DNA of 64,000 bases, from the NCBI RefSeq assembly GCF_934668725.1, contig NZ_CAKUOF010000013.1, forward strand, positions 1-64,000, given 5' to 3'. The notes under the pieces were generated by a model. That model was not told the origin of the DNA, made no database searches, and saw only the letters and a list, made by a program, of their open reading frames with translations. The stretch comes from an uncultured Dysgonomonas sp. (lineage in GTDB: Bacteria; Bacteroidota; Bacteroidia; Bacteroidales; Dysgonomonadaceae). Made by a program: the position numbers and the translations under genes. Below are positions 46,814-56,745 of the stretch, in pieces; position 1 is the stretch's first letter, and every line of letters starts with the position of its first letter.

Positions 46814-47581
46814 TTAGCCAATTTCACCAAAAGGCAACATGAATTTTTTATTATCCCTCACAAATTCGATGAAGCTCATATTATATACTTTTTCCAATAA
46901 GTTAATGTTTGCTTCTGCCGGATTATTGGGTGTATGTATGCAGCCATCGTGTAAATAGCAAAAGTGATCGGCATACTGAAAGGCCAGAGTAGGGTTGTGC
47001 ATAATGGCGACAACGGTGAAGTTATTTTCGGAGTATTCTTTCAGTTTTTCCATTAGATAATGCTGATAATATACATCCAAATGATTGGTGGGTTCATCTA
47101 AAAGTAAAATCTTAGGATTCTGCATTAGCAGACGACCAATCATTACTATCTGTTGCTCACCTCCTGATAACTGAGTGTATGGTTTATGCCTTAAGTGGGT
47201 GATCGATAAATCTTCCAGAATTCTGTGAGTCAGCTCACGGTCTTCTTTTTTAGGGGAAAAACCCGAAAAGGCGGTTCGCCCTGTCAGTAAAATTTCTTCT
47301 ACCGTAAACGAAAAGACCGATTGGGTAAATTGTGGCAGAAAGCCTATCAAAGATGCTCTGTCTTTGAAACGAAGCTTGTTAACTTCCCTGCCGCAAATAC
47401 TGATGCTTCCTTGGTAATCTTGCAACAATCCGGCTATGATTTTAAACAGGGTCGACTTTCCACCCCCGTTGATTCCCAGTAATACCGAAAACTTGTTTTC
47501 GGGAAATACAGCATTAACCCCTTTTAGTATGCATTTGTCGCCGTATGCGTAATGCAGGTTTTTTATTTGTATAGCATTCAT
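46814..47581 (-). CDS. ABC transporter ATPase (FecE/BtuD type)
   Basis: A 255-residue ATPase of the iron-chelate/cobalamin importer class. Walker A is GINGGGKSTLF, the signature is LSGGEQQIVMIG and Walker B is KILLLDEPTNHLD. I use the ATG at 47581, 2 bp after the permease stop. The alternative TTG at 47593 adds four residues and overlaps the permease. It powers the FecCD-type permease encoded just upstream. NikR in the same operon suggests nickel, or a nickel complex, as cargo. Confidence 0.93.
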   Translation of the reverse strand: MNAIQIKNLHYAYGDKCILKGVNAVFPENKFSVLLGINGGGKSTLFKIIAGLLQDYQGSISICGREVNKLRFKDRASLIGFLPQFTQSVFSFTVEEILLTGRTAFSGFSPKKEDRELTHRILEDLSITHLRHKPYTQLSGGEQQIVMIGRLLMQNPKILLLDEPTNHLDVYYQHYLMEKLKEYSENNFTVVAIMHNPTLAFQYADHFCYLHDGCIHTPNNPAEANINLLEKVYNMSFIEFVRDNKKFMLPFGEIG

Positions 47582-47583
47582 TG

Positions 47584-48597
47584 TCAATTCCAATTCAATT
47601 TATTTTTTCGCATTAAAAAAACAAAGAAAGCACCGCCCAAAATTGTGGTGAAAATACCGATGGGTACTTCAAAAACAAATAAAGCACGCGATAAGTTATC
47701 AATCAACAGAAGAAAACTACCACCCAGAAAAATATTTCCGGGGATAGACTTACTATTGTCGGAGCCCAATAACATCCTAACTATGTGAGGCAGGAACAAA
47801 CCATAGAAGCTAATGATTCCCGCTACAGCAACGGTTGTAGTGGTCATCAGTGTGGCACATACGATTAAAATAAGTTTGTCGAAAGACGGATTTACTCCTA
47901 CCGATTTGGCAGCATCATCGCCCAGTGCCAGCAGGTTAATCCGCCATCGGTACAGGTAAACAATAACTATTGAAATTAGTATCGGAAGAAAAGCCCGTTT
48001 GAGTTCGATCCACGATGCAGCATGCAGGTTTCCCATAGTCCATTGTACAATGGCTTGCAATTTATAAGGGTTACTGATATACTGTACAACGGTGAGCAGA
48101 GCCATAAAGACTCCCGAAATAATCATTCCCGAAAGAACAATAGATATGGTCGACATTTGTTTATTGGAACCGGCAATCAGATAAGTCAGAATAACTGCCA
48201 GTGAGCCTGCTATAAATGCAGAGGTGTTTACTAAATCCAATGAATATAGAATTGCCAATGATGCTCCGAAAGCTGCTCCCGACGAAATACCTAAGATATA
48301 AGAATCGACCAAGGGATTACGGAATATTCCCTGTAATACAGCACCTGATGTCGAAAGGGCAGCACCCACCAGAAAAGTCAACAAAATACGTGGCATCCTT
48401 ACATTGATAAGTATATTTGAGATCATCTGATAACGTGCAGCTTCGTCCATGTTCAAGCCGATGTCCATGATTTTTTTATATAATAGTGGCAGATAATCAA
48501 ATGCGTTGACTTGTGCCGACGATCCTATAAATAAGGATATGATCAGCATGGGCAGAGGTAAGCCGAAGCATAATATATTTGCAATTTTTTTACTCAA
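47584..48597 (-). CDS. FecCD/BtuC-family ABC permease
   Basis: A 337-residue inner-membrane protein with about nine to ten transmembrane helices. The conserved family segment GAALSTSGAVLQGIFRNPLVDSYILGIS is split here only for display: GAALSTSGAVLQG then IFRNPL then ILGISSGAAFGA (about residues 80-112). The cytoplasmic coupling loop LGDDAAKSVG and the LPHIVRMLLG block are present. It probably works as a dimer with the ATPase downstream and the binding lipoprotein upstream. Confidence 0.93.
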   Translation of the reverse strand: MSKKIANILCFGLPLPMLIISLFIGSSAQVNAFDYLPLLYKKIMDIGLNMDEAARYQMISNILINVRMPRILLTFLVGAALSTSGAVLQGIFRNPLVDSYILGISSGAAFGASLAILYSLDLVNTSAFIAGSLAVILTYLIAGSNKQMSTISIVLSGMIISGVFMALLTVVQYISNPYKLQAIVQWTMGNLHAASWIELKRAFLPILISIVIVYLYRWRINLLALGDDAAKSVGVNPSFDKLILIVCATLMTTTTVAVAGIISFYGLFLPHIVRMLLGSDNSKSIPGNIFLGGSFLLLIDNLSRALFVFEVPIGIFTTILGGAFFVFLMRKNKLNWN

Positions 48598-48626
48598 GAG
48601 ATCGTGTATTTATGCGGTAATTTATA

Positions 48627-49313
48627 TTAGGGTTTAAAAGCTGTCAATTGAAATAATGACGAAGCGACTTCCGGCTGACGCAAAATTCGGTTTTGTGCTT
48701 CTGTGTCAACTGCTATTTGTTTGAAACCTACTTTTTCGAGCAGTGCAATATCCCTTTGTGGACGGCTGTGCTTGCTGATATCCAACTTGCTTTTGATCAC
48801 ATTGGCTTGCTCCATGATTCCTGCAGGATATTTTTCGTGTCCTTCTTGACTGAATTGCATATCGCCGAAATCACCGTCGAAGTTGAGAAGCATTCCACCC
48901 GATTTTAATACTCTGAAACTTTCCGAGTAAAATTTTTCCACATCGGGAGTTGTCCATGTCATTAATCTTGTAAAGACTAAATCGAAACCATCTTTCGGGA
49001 ATTGTAAATCCTGTGCATCCATTATCCGGTAATGAATGTGAGTACCTAAATTATCGGAAACCGATTTAGCTTCGTCAATCATATTAGGGGAGAGATCAAC
49101 GGCTGTGACTTCATATCCTGCCAAGTATAATATATTGGCAAAATATCCTGATGCTGTGCCGACTTCCAATACTTTATTTCCCGATAGTTTTGGGAGCAGC
49201 GATTTGAAGTGATTTAACCAATATTGAGTTTCGGGAAGAGTCCAAGCCTCTTGTTTCTCCTCCCGCCAAATGGAACTCTGTTTGTCCCAGTATTTTGCTA
49301 TTTCTGTAATCAT
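48627..49313 (-). CDS. Class I SAM-dependent methyltransferase inside a metal-uptake operon
   Basis: A 228-residue cytoplasmic methyltransferase of the Methyltransf_11/UbiE-like group. The SAM-binding motif is VLEVGTASGYFAN (about residues 46-58), followed by the acidic VTAVDLSPNMIDEA and MDAQDLQF motifs. No signal peptide. Its ATG overlaps the stop codon of the binding-protein gene by one base, so translation is coupled, and the permease gene follows 29 bp later. The substrate is unknown. It could modify a metallophore or an imported cofactor, but nothing in the sequence identifies it. Confidence 0.88.
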   Translation of the reverse strand: MITEIAKYWDKQSSIWREEKQEAWTLPETQYWLNHFKSLLPKLSGNKVLEVGTASGYFANILYLAGYEVTAVDLSPNMIDEAKSVSDNLGTHIHYRIMDAQDLQFPKDGFDLVFTRLMTWTTPDVEKFYSESFRVLKSGGMLLNFDGDFGDMQFSQEGHEKYPAGIMEQANVIKSKLDISKHSRPQRDIALLEKVGFKQIAVDTEAQNRILRQPEVASSLFQLTAFKP

Positions 49314-50329
49314 TATAAATATTTTATAAGTTCAGTTCCTGTATTTTCACCATAAAGCTCTAACAGTATTTCTTTGGTTTCTTCTTTACTATCCTTATCC
49401 TTTGAGCCGTAAGCCCAATTGTTAATTGCTACTGCTGCACAGAGCGATTTGAATGTATGAGGATTGTAAAAAAACATCGGTATCAGGTTGTGAATCTGCT
49501 TTTGTTGTATAGCGGTTATCCCATTCAACTCCTTTTTATTATAAAATAAATCGGGACTATCATTCCACATAACAATCATATCCGGATTCCATTCGATAAG
49601 TGTTTCTGGATTGATGTTGGGTTTATCTATTTCCGATGGGCAAACATTTTCCACGCCAGCTAAATCGAGGCAATCGTTCATCATGCTGTTGCGTCCTGTG
49701 GTCGAAAAAATGCGACCATTAGCCCACGTGAAGTATACAGTTTTTGGCAGTGAGTCTTTTTTGGAAGAAGTGCGCTCATCCAGTTCTTTTATTTTATTCT
49801 CGGCATAAGTAATTAACAGTTTGCCTCTCTCTTCTTTTCCGATAAGGAGCGAAATATCTTTCATTTCCTTTTTGAGATCATCGTATCTGGCAGCCGCTGC
49901 AATATATACAGGAATATTCATTTGTTGAAGCGTTCTTACAATGCTTTCAGGTAATTGCTGGGCAATAACCAAATCGGGATTTAGTTGTATGATGCTTTCT
50001 AAATTAGCAAGCTCGTTGCTGCCCGGTGTTGCCAGTTGTTTGTTTAGAATGCGTGAGTCGATATGTTTGTAATAGTCATACAGCTCGTTATCGAAATAAG
50101 TTTCAGCCGGAATACCTACCAGCTTATCTTGTGCTTGAAGCATGTATATAACATCTACCGATGGGTCGAACAGACATACTATGCGTTCGGCAGGTTTAGA
50201 AATATGTATTTCATTTCCCTGAATATCGGTGACCGATATTTCTTTGGTATTTTCGGATCTTTTGTCGGTAGAGTTGCTGCAACTCGTAACAAAGATCATT
50301 CCTATGAGTAAATAAAGCAGGCGCATCAT
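49313..50329 (-). CDS. ABC substrate-binding lipoprotein (BtuF/FecB type)
   Basis: A 338-residue periplasmic binding lipoprotein (lipobox FVTSCSN, Cys17) of the two-lobed type linked by a long helix. The N-lobe opening AERIVCLFDPSVDVIYML and the LNPDLVIAQQLPESI and WNPDMIVMW strands are typical. It receives cargo from the TonB-dependent receptor upstream and hands it to the FecCD permease. The ligand could be a metal chelate or corrinoid; the NikR gene favours nickel. Confidence 0.9.
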   Translation of the reverse strand: MMRLLYLLIGMIFVTSCSNSTDKRSENTKEISVTDIQGNEIHISKPAERIVCLFDPSVDVIYMLQAQDKLVGIPAETYFDNELYDYYKHIDSRILNKQLATPGSNELANLESIIQLNPDLVIAQQLPESIVRTLQQMNIPVYIAAAARYDDLKKEMKDISLLIGKEERGKLLITYAENKIKELDERTSSKKDSLPKTVYFTWANGRIFSTTGRNSMMNDCLDLAGVENVCPSEIDKPNINPETLIEWNPDMIVMWNDSPDLFYNKKELNGITAIQQKQIHNLIPMFFYNPHTFKSLCAAVAINNWAYGSKDKDSKEETKEILLELYGENTGTELIKYL

Positions 50330-50404
50330 ATTTTCAATTTATAGAAAGTGTTTCAATATTATTTTTTAACTGTAATTTCCCATATTGATAAACTATACCT
50401 TCAA

Positions 50405-52564
50405 TTATAAGTTTAGGGTAATCGAACAGCGATAATTTACCGGTGGCAATTGCACCCAATAATACATGTCATTTCTTTTCCATGCCGTCGAATACTGGTG
50501 GCTATCCAAAATGTTATTTACCATAAGGTTGATACTGAATTTTCTTTTGGAATACGATACACCTCCGTCCAGTCTGAAAAAGTCTTTTAGATCCTGAGGA
50601 TCACTTGATGTAAATCTTTCGGCTCTGCCAGCCATGTATTGGTATCCTAAAGACAGGCTAAAACCCTTTACTTTTTTGAATGGTAGTGCATAATCGAGCC
50701 AAGTGTTTTGTATATGCCTGATACGGTTCGGAGTCGGTTTGCCTACTAAAGACGGATTTTTGTCGTCTTTTGTGATTTTCGAGTCCGTGTATGCATAATT
50801 TATTATGACATTTAGACCTTTTGCGATTTGTCCTCTAAGGTCAAACTCTATCCCTTTCGATTCGTTTTCACCCGATTGATAAATATCATTGTTAACGGGA
50901 TCTTTCACTATGTTTTGACTGCGGGTAATATGGTAAACCGAGAGTGTTGTATTCAGTGCCTTGTTGTTCCAATCCTTTTTCAGTCCGGCTTCGAAACTCT
51001 TCCCTCGGATAGGTTTTAATGGGTTTTGCTGATAATCTATACCTGCTTGCGGTATAAATGTATTGTCGTACAGCCCGTATATACTGAATGAGTTTGTGAG
51101 CAGATAATTAGCTCCAATTCTCGGTGTTAGTATCCAATCCGAAGCATCGGTTTTTTCTCCGTATTGATTAAAGTCTGCCTCAAATTGAGTTAACCGTATC
51201 CCTCCGTTAATTTTAAGTTTGTTATGTAGTAAACCAATTTCATCCATAACGTAAAACGAAGTGTAGTAAAGCTTACTGTCGGTTAGATTTTCGGGAGAGT
51301 TAATTTGGTTTTCGGAATCAAAATCTCCACCTGTGCCGTTATTGTTAATCACATTTGCATATACCGGATTGGTTATATCCAATGGGTAAATAGTCGATGC
51401 AGTATTCCATGTATCTTGTGTTTTGTTGTGTTTGTGATTGAAGTCGATTCCGGCAAGGAAAGAATGTTTTACTTCTCCTGTAGAGAAATTACCTTGAGTA
51501 AAAGCTTGTGCCGAGAAAATATTGTATTTCATGCCATCATAAACATAATACCTGTCAAGGATGTTCGGGTTGATCTCGTTTTTCCCGTAAACCCAGAATA
51601 TAGTTCCTGCCGATTGACTGTTAATTTCCGATAGTTGACCGGTAAAAGACCAGTTTTTGTTTATCTTTTTCTGAAAGTTCGCAAAAACATTATGATCATT
51701 GGCTTTATACGGTCTCGAACTGGGGTCGGTGATACTGAAGTTTCGCGGAAGCGAACCGAATCCGTTGGGTGATATTTGTGCTTCACTAAGCATCATATAG
51801 TTGAGCCTTTGATAAATATACTCGACCGTTAGTGAAGTATTTTCATCAAACTTATATTTTAGAGAAGGGGCAATCAGAATACGCTCGTTACTATCGAATT
51901 GAAGGAATCCTTTTTTATTCATACCCATAATATTGAAGCGGTACAACAGCTTGCCTTTGTCATCTAATTTTCCCCCCAGATCGGCTTCTGCTCTTATAAG
52001 TCCGAAACTGCCTTGTATTACACTGAATGTTTTCTTATTGATACCTGTCGGTTTTTTTGTGATGATATTGTACGAACCGGCAGGGTCACCCAAAGAGTTC
52101 ATAAACCCGGCAGGACCTTTTATAAACTCAATGTTTTCTATTATGGCTACATCATCGCCAATAGGGCCTTTTAGCAAAGGGCGTAAGTCTACACCATTGC
52201 GTTGAGCCGAGATATATCCGCCTCGCATATAAATATCTGCCGAGATTCCGTTATGAAGCTCTTCTCTGAAAGCTCCGCTGACATTGCGGGTTATGCTTTC
52301 GTTTACATTCAGTGAAAATTGGTCTTTCAATACTTCTGCACTGATTAGCTGTATATTTTGTGGAGTCTCAAGTAGTTGCTGTTGAATTCTTAAGCTGCTG
52401 GACAATTGGTCTGTTTTGTATTTTCTACTACTATTATTTTCTACAATAACTTCATTGAGCGTAATTGCTTTTATGCTGTCGGGTTCTACATCTGTTGCCA
52501 AGACGTAGTTTTGTATAGTGCATAGCATATAAGCTATACAGGTTATTGTGAGTTTTTGTTTCAT
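50405..52564 (-). CDS. TonB-dependent siderophore/metallophore-type receptor
   Basis: A 719-residue outer-membrane receptor of the siderophore-receptor class, without the carboxypeptidase-D-like domain found in the SusC proteins here. The signal peptide is about 1-23, then a TonB box region (AITLNEVIVE), a plug (about 60-180) with IYMRGGY, NIEFIKGPAGFM and NIITKKP, and the barrel with the usual YxxDxF-type strands. It is the first gene of the operon, 75 bp before the binding protein. The cargo is unknown. Cotranscription with NikR suggests a nickel chelate. Confidence 0.9.
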   Translation of the reverse strand: MKQKLTITCIAYMLCTIQNYVLATDVEPDSIKAITLNEVIVENNSSRKYKTDQLSSSLRIQQQLLETPQNIQLISAEVLKDQFSLNVNESITRNVSGAFREELHNGISADIYMRGGYISAQRNGVDLRPLLKGPIGDDVAIIENIEFIKGPAGFMNSLGDPAGSYNIITKKPTGINKKTFSVIQGSFGLIRAEADLGGKLDDKGKLLYRFNIMGMNKKGFLQFDSNERILIAPSLKYKFDENTSLTVEYIYQRLNYMMLSEAQISPNGFGSLPRNFSITDPSSRPYKANDHNVFANFQKKINKNWSFTGQLSEINSQSAGTIFWVYGKNEINPNILDRYYVYDGMKYNIFSAQAFTQGNFSTGEVKHSFLAGIDFNHKHNKTQDTWNTASTIYPLDITNPVYANVINNNGTGGDFDSENQINSPENLTDSKLYYTSFYVMDEIGLLHNKLKINGGIRLTQFEADFNQYGEKTDASDWILTPRIGANYLLTNSFSIYGLYDNTFIPQAGIDYQQNPLKPIRGKSFEAGLKKDWNNKALNTTLSVYHITRSQNIVKDPVNNDIYQSGENESKGIEFDLRGQIAKGLNVIINYAYTDSKITKDDKNPSLVGKPTPNRIRHIQNTWLDYALPFKKVKGFSLSLGYQYMAGRAERFTSSDPQDLKDFFRLDGGVSYSKRKFSINLMVNNILDSHQYSTAWKRNDMYYWVQLPPVNYRCSITLNL

Positions 52565-53217
52565 GGTTTAAATGAATATGCTAAAGTTTATTTGTTTGCA
52601 ATCAGAATGACACGAATTTGTTTATTGTTGTTACTGTTATAACAAATATTTTGTTTTTTTGTTTAAAATATTATTATTCATTTTTTTATAGGCCTTTAAT
52701 ATATCTTTTGTCTATTTTTCATATTTGTTTTATATTTATTATAGCTGTTCTACATTTTCTAAAATTGATATATTATGAGTAGATACCCTTATTGTTAATA
52801 TAGGTTTCCGAATAATAATAATAGTTAATATATGGATTGTTTGTCTTAATTTTAAGTTTTAGTTACAAAAATTTATTATACATTTGGAAGTGACTTAAAT
52901 TCTATACTGTAATAGAAGTCATAATGTTTAAGATATTGTTCTTGTTTTTAATGATATTTATTTCTATTATTTTGTATGTGAATGATTTGTAGATAGACTT
53001 AATGTGTCTTTTTGTTGTTTATTCTTTGTTTTATTTGCTCGTTTTGTTTTTCTTTAATTTGTTCTGTGCTCTTTCTATTTACTAATATTGTCTATTTATA
53101 TATTGTTAATAAATACTTTATTTTGTATGTAACCATTAAATAATTAAACCTTAAATAAACCTTCTCTATGTTGCTATCGAGGAATTATAATTTTATTAAA
53201 ATTAAATCAACTAGTGT
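52565..53217. promoter_or_regulatory. 653-bp AT-rich divergent intergenic region
   Basis: No gene is visible. Near the receptor gene there is a perfect 10-bp palindrome TGTTATAACA (52635-52644), nested in TTGTTA-N6-TAACAA (52628-52645), 70-80 bp upstream of the start codon, a possible operator. GTTAATATA is repeated at 52794-52802 and 52824-52832, 30 bp apart. No TAnnTTTG box could be placed with confidence. Composition is much poorer in GC than the flanking genes. Confidence 0.5.
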
Positions 53218-56200
53218 ATGAATGCATTTAGAAAAAAGACAAATTTGTTGTCAAAGAAATGGCTGTCTTTGCTGTTTGCTTGCTTTTTCGCTTTAATATG
53301 GGGTACTCAACCTGTATTAGCTAATCTTGGAGGCTCCAACACTCCTTTTGAGTTACAACAGACAATTCAAAAAGTTGAAGGGGTTGTAAAAGACAAAGCA
53401 GGGGAGCCATTAGTAGGCGTAAGTGTTGTTGTTAAAGGGACAACATCAGGAACTGTTACCGATCTTGACGGTAAATATTCGCTGAATATTAATACTTCTA
53501 ATCCAGTTGTTGTATTTTCGTATATAGGTTATAAACAACAATCTATTACTCCAACCAAAACAACTCTGAATGTTGTTTTGGAAGAAGATTCTAAAATGAT
53601 GTCGGAGGTTGTTGTTGTAGGATATGGCCTTCAAAAGAAAGAAAATCTAACAGGTGCTGTTTCTTCAGTGAGAGTGGACGAAACATTGGGAAGCCGTCCT
53701 ATTGCCGATGTGGGACGTGGATTGCAAGGTGCTGTTCCCGGTCTTACGGTTACTATTCCCAGCGGTGAGGTGGGGTCGGATCCTACCATGAAAATTCGCG
53801 GTCAAGTAGGATCTTTGGTAACAGGTTCTTCTTCTGCTCCTTTACTTCTGGTTGATAACGTGGAAGTTCCCAGTATACAGATGATAAACCCTGATGATAT
53901 AGAGTCTATCTCTGTTCTGAAAGATGCTGCTTCGGCATCTATTTATGGATCTAAAGCTGCATTTGGTGTTATCTTGATTACGACAAAAAGAGGAGCTAAA
54001 ACCGAATCTTTATCTGTGACTTACTCGAATAATTTTTCTTGGCAAAATGTAGCTAAGAAAATAAATATGGCTGGTGTTGATGGTTTGGAATATAGTTTGT
54101 TGGCTGCAGAAAGAATCGGTTCAACTACTGCCGGTGTATTTTGGAAAGTAGATAGAACCAGTTACGAAAGATCAAAAGAGTGGATGGCTCAATACGGAGG
54201 GTCGGTAAAGGCAACAGATCCGATGATTTATGGGCGTGACTGGTATAGACAAGGATCTTCTGATATGGGCGTACGTATATATGATCCATATGAAGTTATG
54301 ATTAGAGAATGGTCACCGGCTCAGACACATAATTTATCAGTAAATGGTAGAAGCGGAAAAACCGGTTATAATATCGGACTTGGATATTTGCTTCAAAATG
54401 GTATGACTAAACCTGCAGAACATGATGACTTTAAACGTTATAATGCTTCTGCAAATATAACTACTGATATTAATAAATACCTGACTGTAAGAGCCGGAAC
54501 AATTTTTGCAGACCGAACAAAACGTTATCCCGCTTCTGCTGCAACGACCTCCGATCCTTGGTATTATATGTATCGCTGGAGTTCTATTTCGCCGATTGGT
54601 GTTCAAGAAGATGGAGTAGATTTAAGGGAACCGGTTGCTGAAATCCGTAATACAAAAACTGCAAGTATCAGAAATATATATCACAATATAAATCTGGGAG
54701 CAACGGTTAATATTACCAAAAACTGGGATTTTAAATTTGATTATACTTTTGCTAATCAGCAAGATATAACCAGTAAAGCATTGGTTGATTTTACAGCAAG
54801 GGATTCTTGGGCTAATACTGCTGCTCCTGTCTTAAGAAAAGATGCGCAAGGAAATCAGATTTATGTAAATACTGCCGGACAGCCTGTTTCAGCCGATACA
54901 CCCGGTGCTATGGCTGCATATCAGTTGTCATTGATTACATATAATCCTCCCGGTGGAGCAGGAAACACACAAAATAATATTTATCGTAAATCTAGAAATA
55001 CAGATGAAGGTGTTATAAATGCATATTCTACTTATAATTTGAAGTTAGGTAAGGAAACCGAGCACATATTTAAATTTATGCTGGGAATGAACCGTGTAAC
55101 TAAAAAATATGCGGAGAACTGGACTCAAAAAACAGGATTATTGAATTTTGATAACCCTCAGTTTCCTTTAGCTACAGGTACAGTTACCGGAAGTGGCGAA
55201 GAATATTGGGAAAGTCAGTTAGGATATTTCGGACGTGTTAACTATGCTTTTAAAGATAAATATCTTCTTGAAGGTAACTTACGTTACGACGGTTCTTCTA
55301 AATTTCCAACACATTTAAGATGGAGATGGTTTCCTTCTTTTTCGGCAGGTTGGGTAATTAGTAACGAACGTTTTATGGAGTCTATAAACTCGGTATTGAA
55401 CTTTACAAAGTTGAGAGGATCATGGGGATCGGTAGGCGATCAGTCTGTACCCAATAATTTATATGTGCCTATTTTGACTAATTATACAACAACTTGGTTG
55501 AATGGTGATACACAATTCGAGTCGTTCCGTAATCCATTAGCTGTTCAGTCGGATATAACTTGGCAAGACATCGAAAATTTGAATATTGGTATAGATCTTA
55601 GGTTCTTGAAAGATAAAATCGGGGTTTCGGTAGATTGGTTTCAGCGTAAAACAAATAACATGATTATTGAAGGAGATGCTTTACCATATACATTCGGAAC
55701 GCCTGCACCTCAAGGAAACTATGGTAACCTGCGAACAAGAGGTTGGGAAGTTGCTGTTGATTTTAATCACAGATTTTCAAATGGTTTGTCGATAAACGGA
55801 TTGGTAACATTTGCTGATGCAACAACGTATATTACAAAAAATGCAGACTATTTGCTTCCGAAGGAAGACAGATCTATTGACAAGCAGTTTACTGGAAAAC
55901 GTTATGGTGATATTTATGGTTATAAAACAGACAGATTGTATCAATGGTCTGATTTTGAAACCGATGCAAATGGTAATCTGGTAACTACAACCGTGAAAGT
56001 AAATGGTGTTGACAAAACAGTTTATAAACTAAAAGGCGAAGATCCTGTATACCAAGCTAAGCTTGAAGGTGGTAATTTTAAATTTGGTCCCGGTGACGTG
56101 AAATATGTAGATCTTAATGGTGATGGAGCAATTAACGATGGAACAAGAACTGTAGGAGATATGGGTGACCTTACTGTTATTGGTAATTCGACTCCACGCT

Positions 56201-56727
56201 ATGAGTATGGATTTCGCGTAGGAGCCGATTTCAAAGGATTCGATATGTCGGTATTTTTCCAAGGAGTTGGTAAACGTGATATCTGGGGTGCAGGGCCATT
56301 GGCTATTGCCGGTTTTAACTCTAATGATGGTGCTATGCCTCAGGCTATTGCCGGTGATTTCTGGAAAGAAGACCGTACTGATGCTTTTTATCCTCGTGCC
56401 TTTAACCTGTCGGGTAGTACAAATGTATATAACATGCATCCGCAATCTCGTTACTTGTTGAATATGGCTTATTTGAGAATGAAGAATCTTACGTTTGGAT
56501 ACTCACTTCCGGCTGCTACACTTAGAAAAATATATCTGACTAAAGCACGCTTTTATGTTTCATTTGAGAATCTGTTGACTTTTGACAAATTAAGAGGTTT
56601 ACCGATCGATCCGGAAGCTGTTACAGGTTATTCTATGTTTAATGAAACTAATTATAACGGTGGTCGTACCGGAACGGGTGTTCCAACCTTTAAGACTGCT
56701 TCGATAGGGGTTCAACTAAGTTTCTAA
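53218..56727 (+). CDS. SusC-type TonB-dependent transporter (putative peptidoglycan-fragment locus)
   Basis: A 1169-residue transporter, the longest of the three SusC proteins here. The signal segment is long (about residues 1-36, WLSLLFACFFALIWG). A carboxypeptidase-D-like domain follows (about 53-135, GVVKDKAGEPLVGVSVVV), then the plug with VVVVGYGLQKKENLTG and SVLKDAASASIYGSKAAFG, and the barrel ending VQLSF. It starts an operon with SusD 18 bp downstream. Cargo is inferred from the GHL10 and GH171-like enzymes downstream and is less certain than for the other two loci. Confidence 0.94.
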   Translation: MNAFRKKTNLLSKKWLSLLFACFFALIWGTQPVLANLGGSNTPFELQQTIQKVEGVVKDKAGEPLVGVSVVVKGTTSGTVTDLDGKYSLNINTSNPVVVFSYIGYKQQSITPTKTTLNVVLEEDSKMMSEVVVVGYGLQKKENLTGAVSSVRVDETLGSRPIADVGRGLQGAVPGLTVTIPSGEVGSDPTMKIRGQVGSLVTGSSSAPLLLVDNVEVPSIQMINPDDIESISVLKDAASASIYGSKAAFGVILITTKRGAKTESLSVTYSNNFSWQNVAKKINMAGVDGLEYSLLAAERIGSTTAGVFWKVDRTSYERSKEWMAQYGGSVKATDPMIYGRDWYRQGSSDMGVRIYDPYEVMIREWSPAQTHNLSVNGRSGKTGYNIGLGYLLQNGMTKPAEHDDFKRYNASANITTDINKYLTVRAGTIFADRTKRYPASAATTSDPWYYMYRWSSISPIGVQEDGVDLREPVAEIRNTKTASIRNIYHNINLGATVNITKNWDFKFDYTFANQQDITSKALVDFTARDSWANTAAPVLRKDAQGNQIYVNTAGQPVSADTPGAMAAYQLSLITYNPPGGAGNTQNNIYRKSRNTDEGVINAYSTYNLKLGKETEHIFKFMLGMNRVTKKYAENWTQKTGLLNFDNPQFPLATGTVTGSGEEYWESQLGYFGRVNYAFKDKYLLEGNLRYDGSSKFPTHLRWRWFPSFSAGWVISNERFMESINSVLNFTKLRGSWGSVGDQSVPNNLYVPILTNYTTTWLNGDTQFESFRNPLAVQSDITWQDIENLNIGIDLRFLKDKIGVSVDWFQRKTNNMIIEGDALPYTFGTPAPQGNYGNLRTRGWEVAVDFNHRFSNGLSINGLVTFADATTYITKNADYLLPKEDRSIDKQFTGKRYGDIYGYKTDRLYQWSDFETDANGNLVTTTVKVNGVDKTVYKLKGEDPVYQAKLEGGNFKFGPGDVKYVDLNGDGAINDGTRTVGDMGDLTVIGNSTPRYEYGFRVGADFKGFDMSVFFQGVGKRDIWGAGPLAIAGFNSNDGAMPQAIAGDFWKEDRTDAFYPRAFNLSGSTNVYNMHPQSRYLLNMAYLRMKNLTFGYSLPAATLRKIYLTKARFYVSFENLLTFDKLRGLPIDPEAVTGYSMFNETNYNGGRTGTGVPTFKTASIGVQLSF

Positions 56728-56745
56728 CTCTAAACTATAAATACA

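Noticed and set aside
47579..47593. TTG start for the ABC ATPase at 47593
   Set aside because: The ATG at 47581 follows the permease stop by 2 bp and fits family length. The TTG would add four residues and overlap the permease.
52565..53217. E. coli-type NikR site (GTATGA-N16-TCATAC) upstream of the receptor operon
   Set aside because: I looked for it and found no such pair. Only the unrelated TGTTATAACA palindrome is present.
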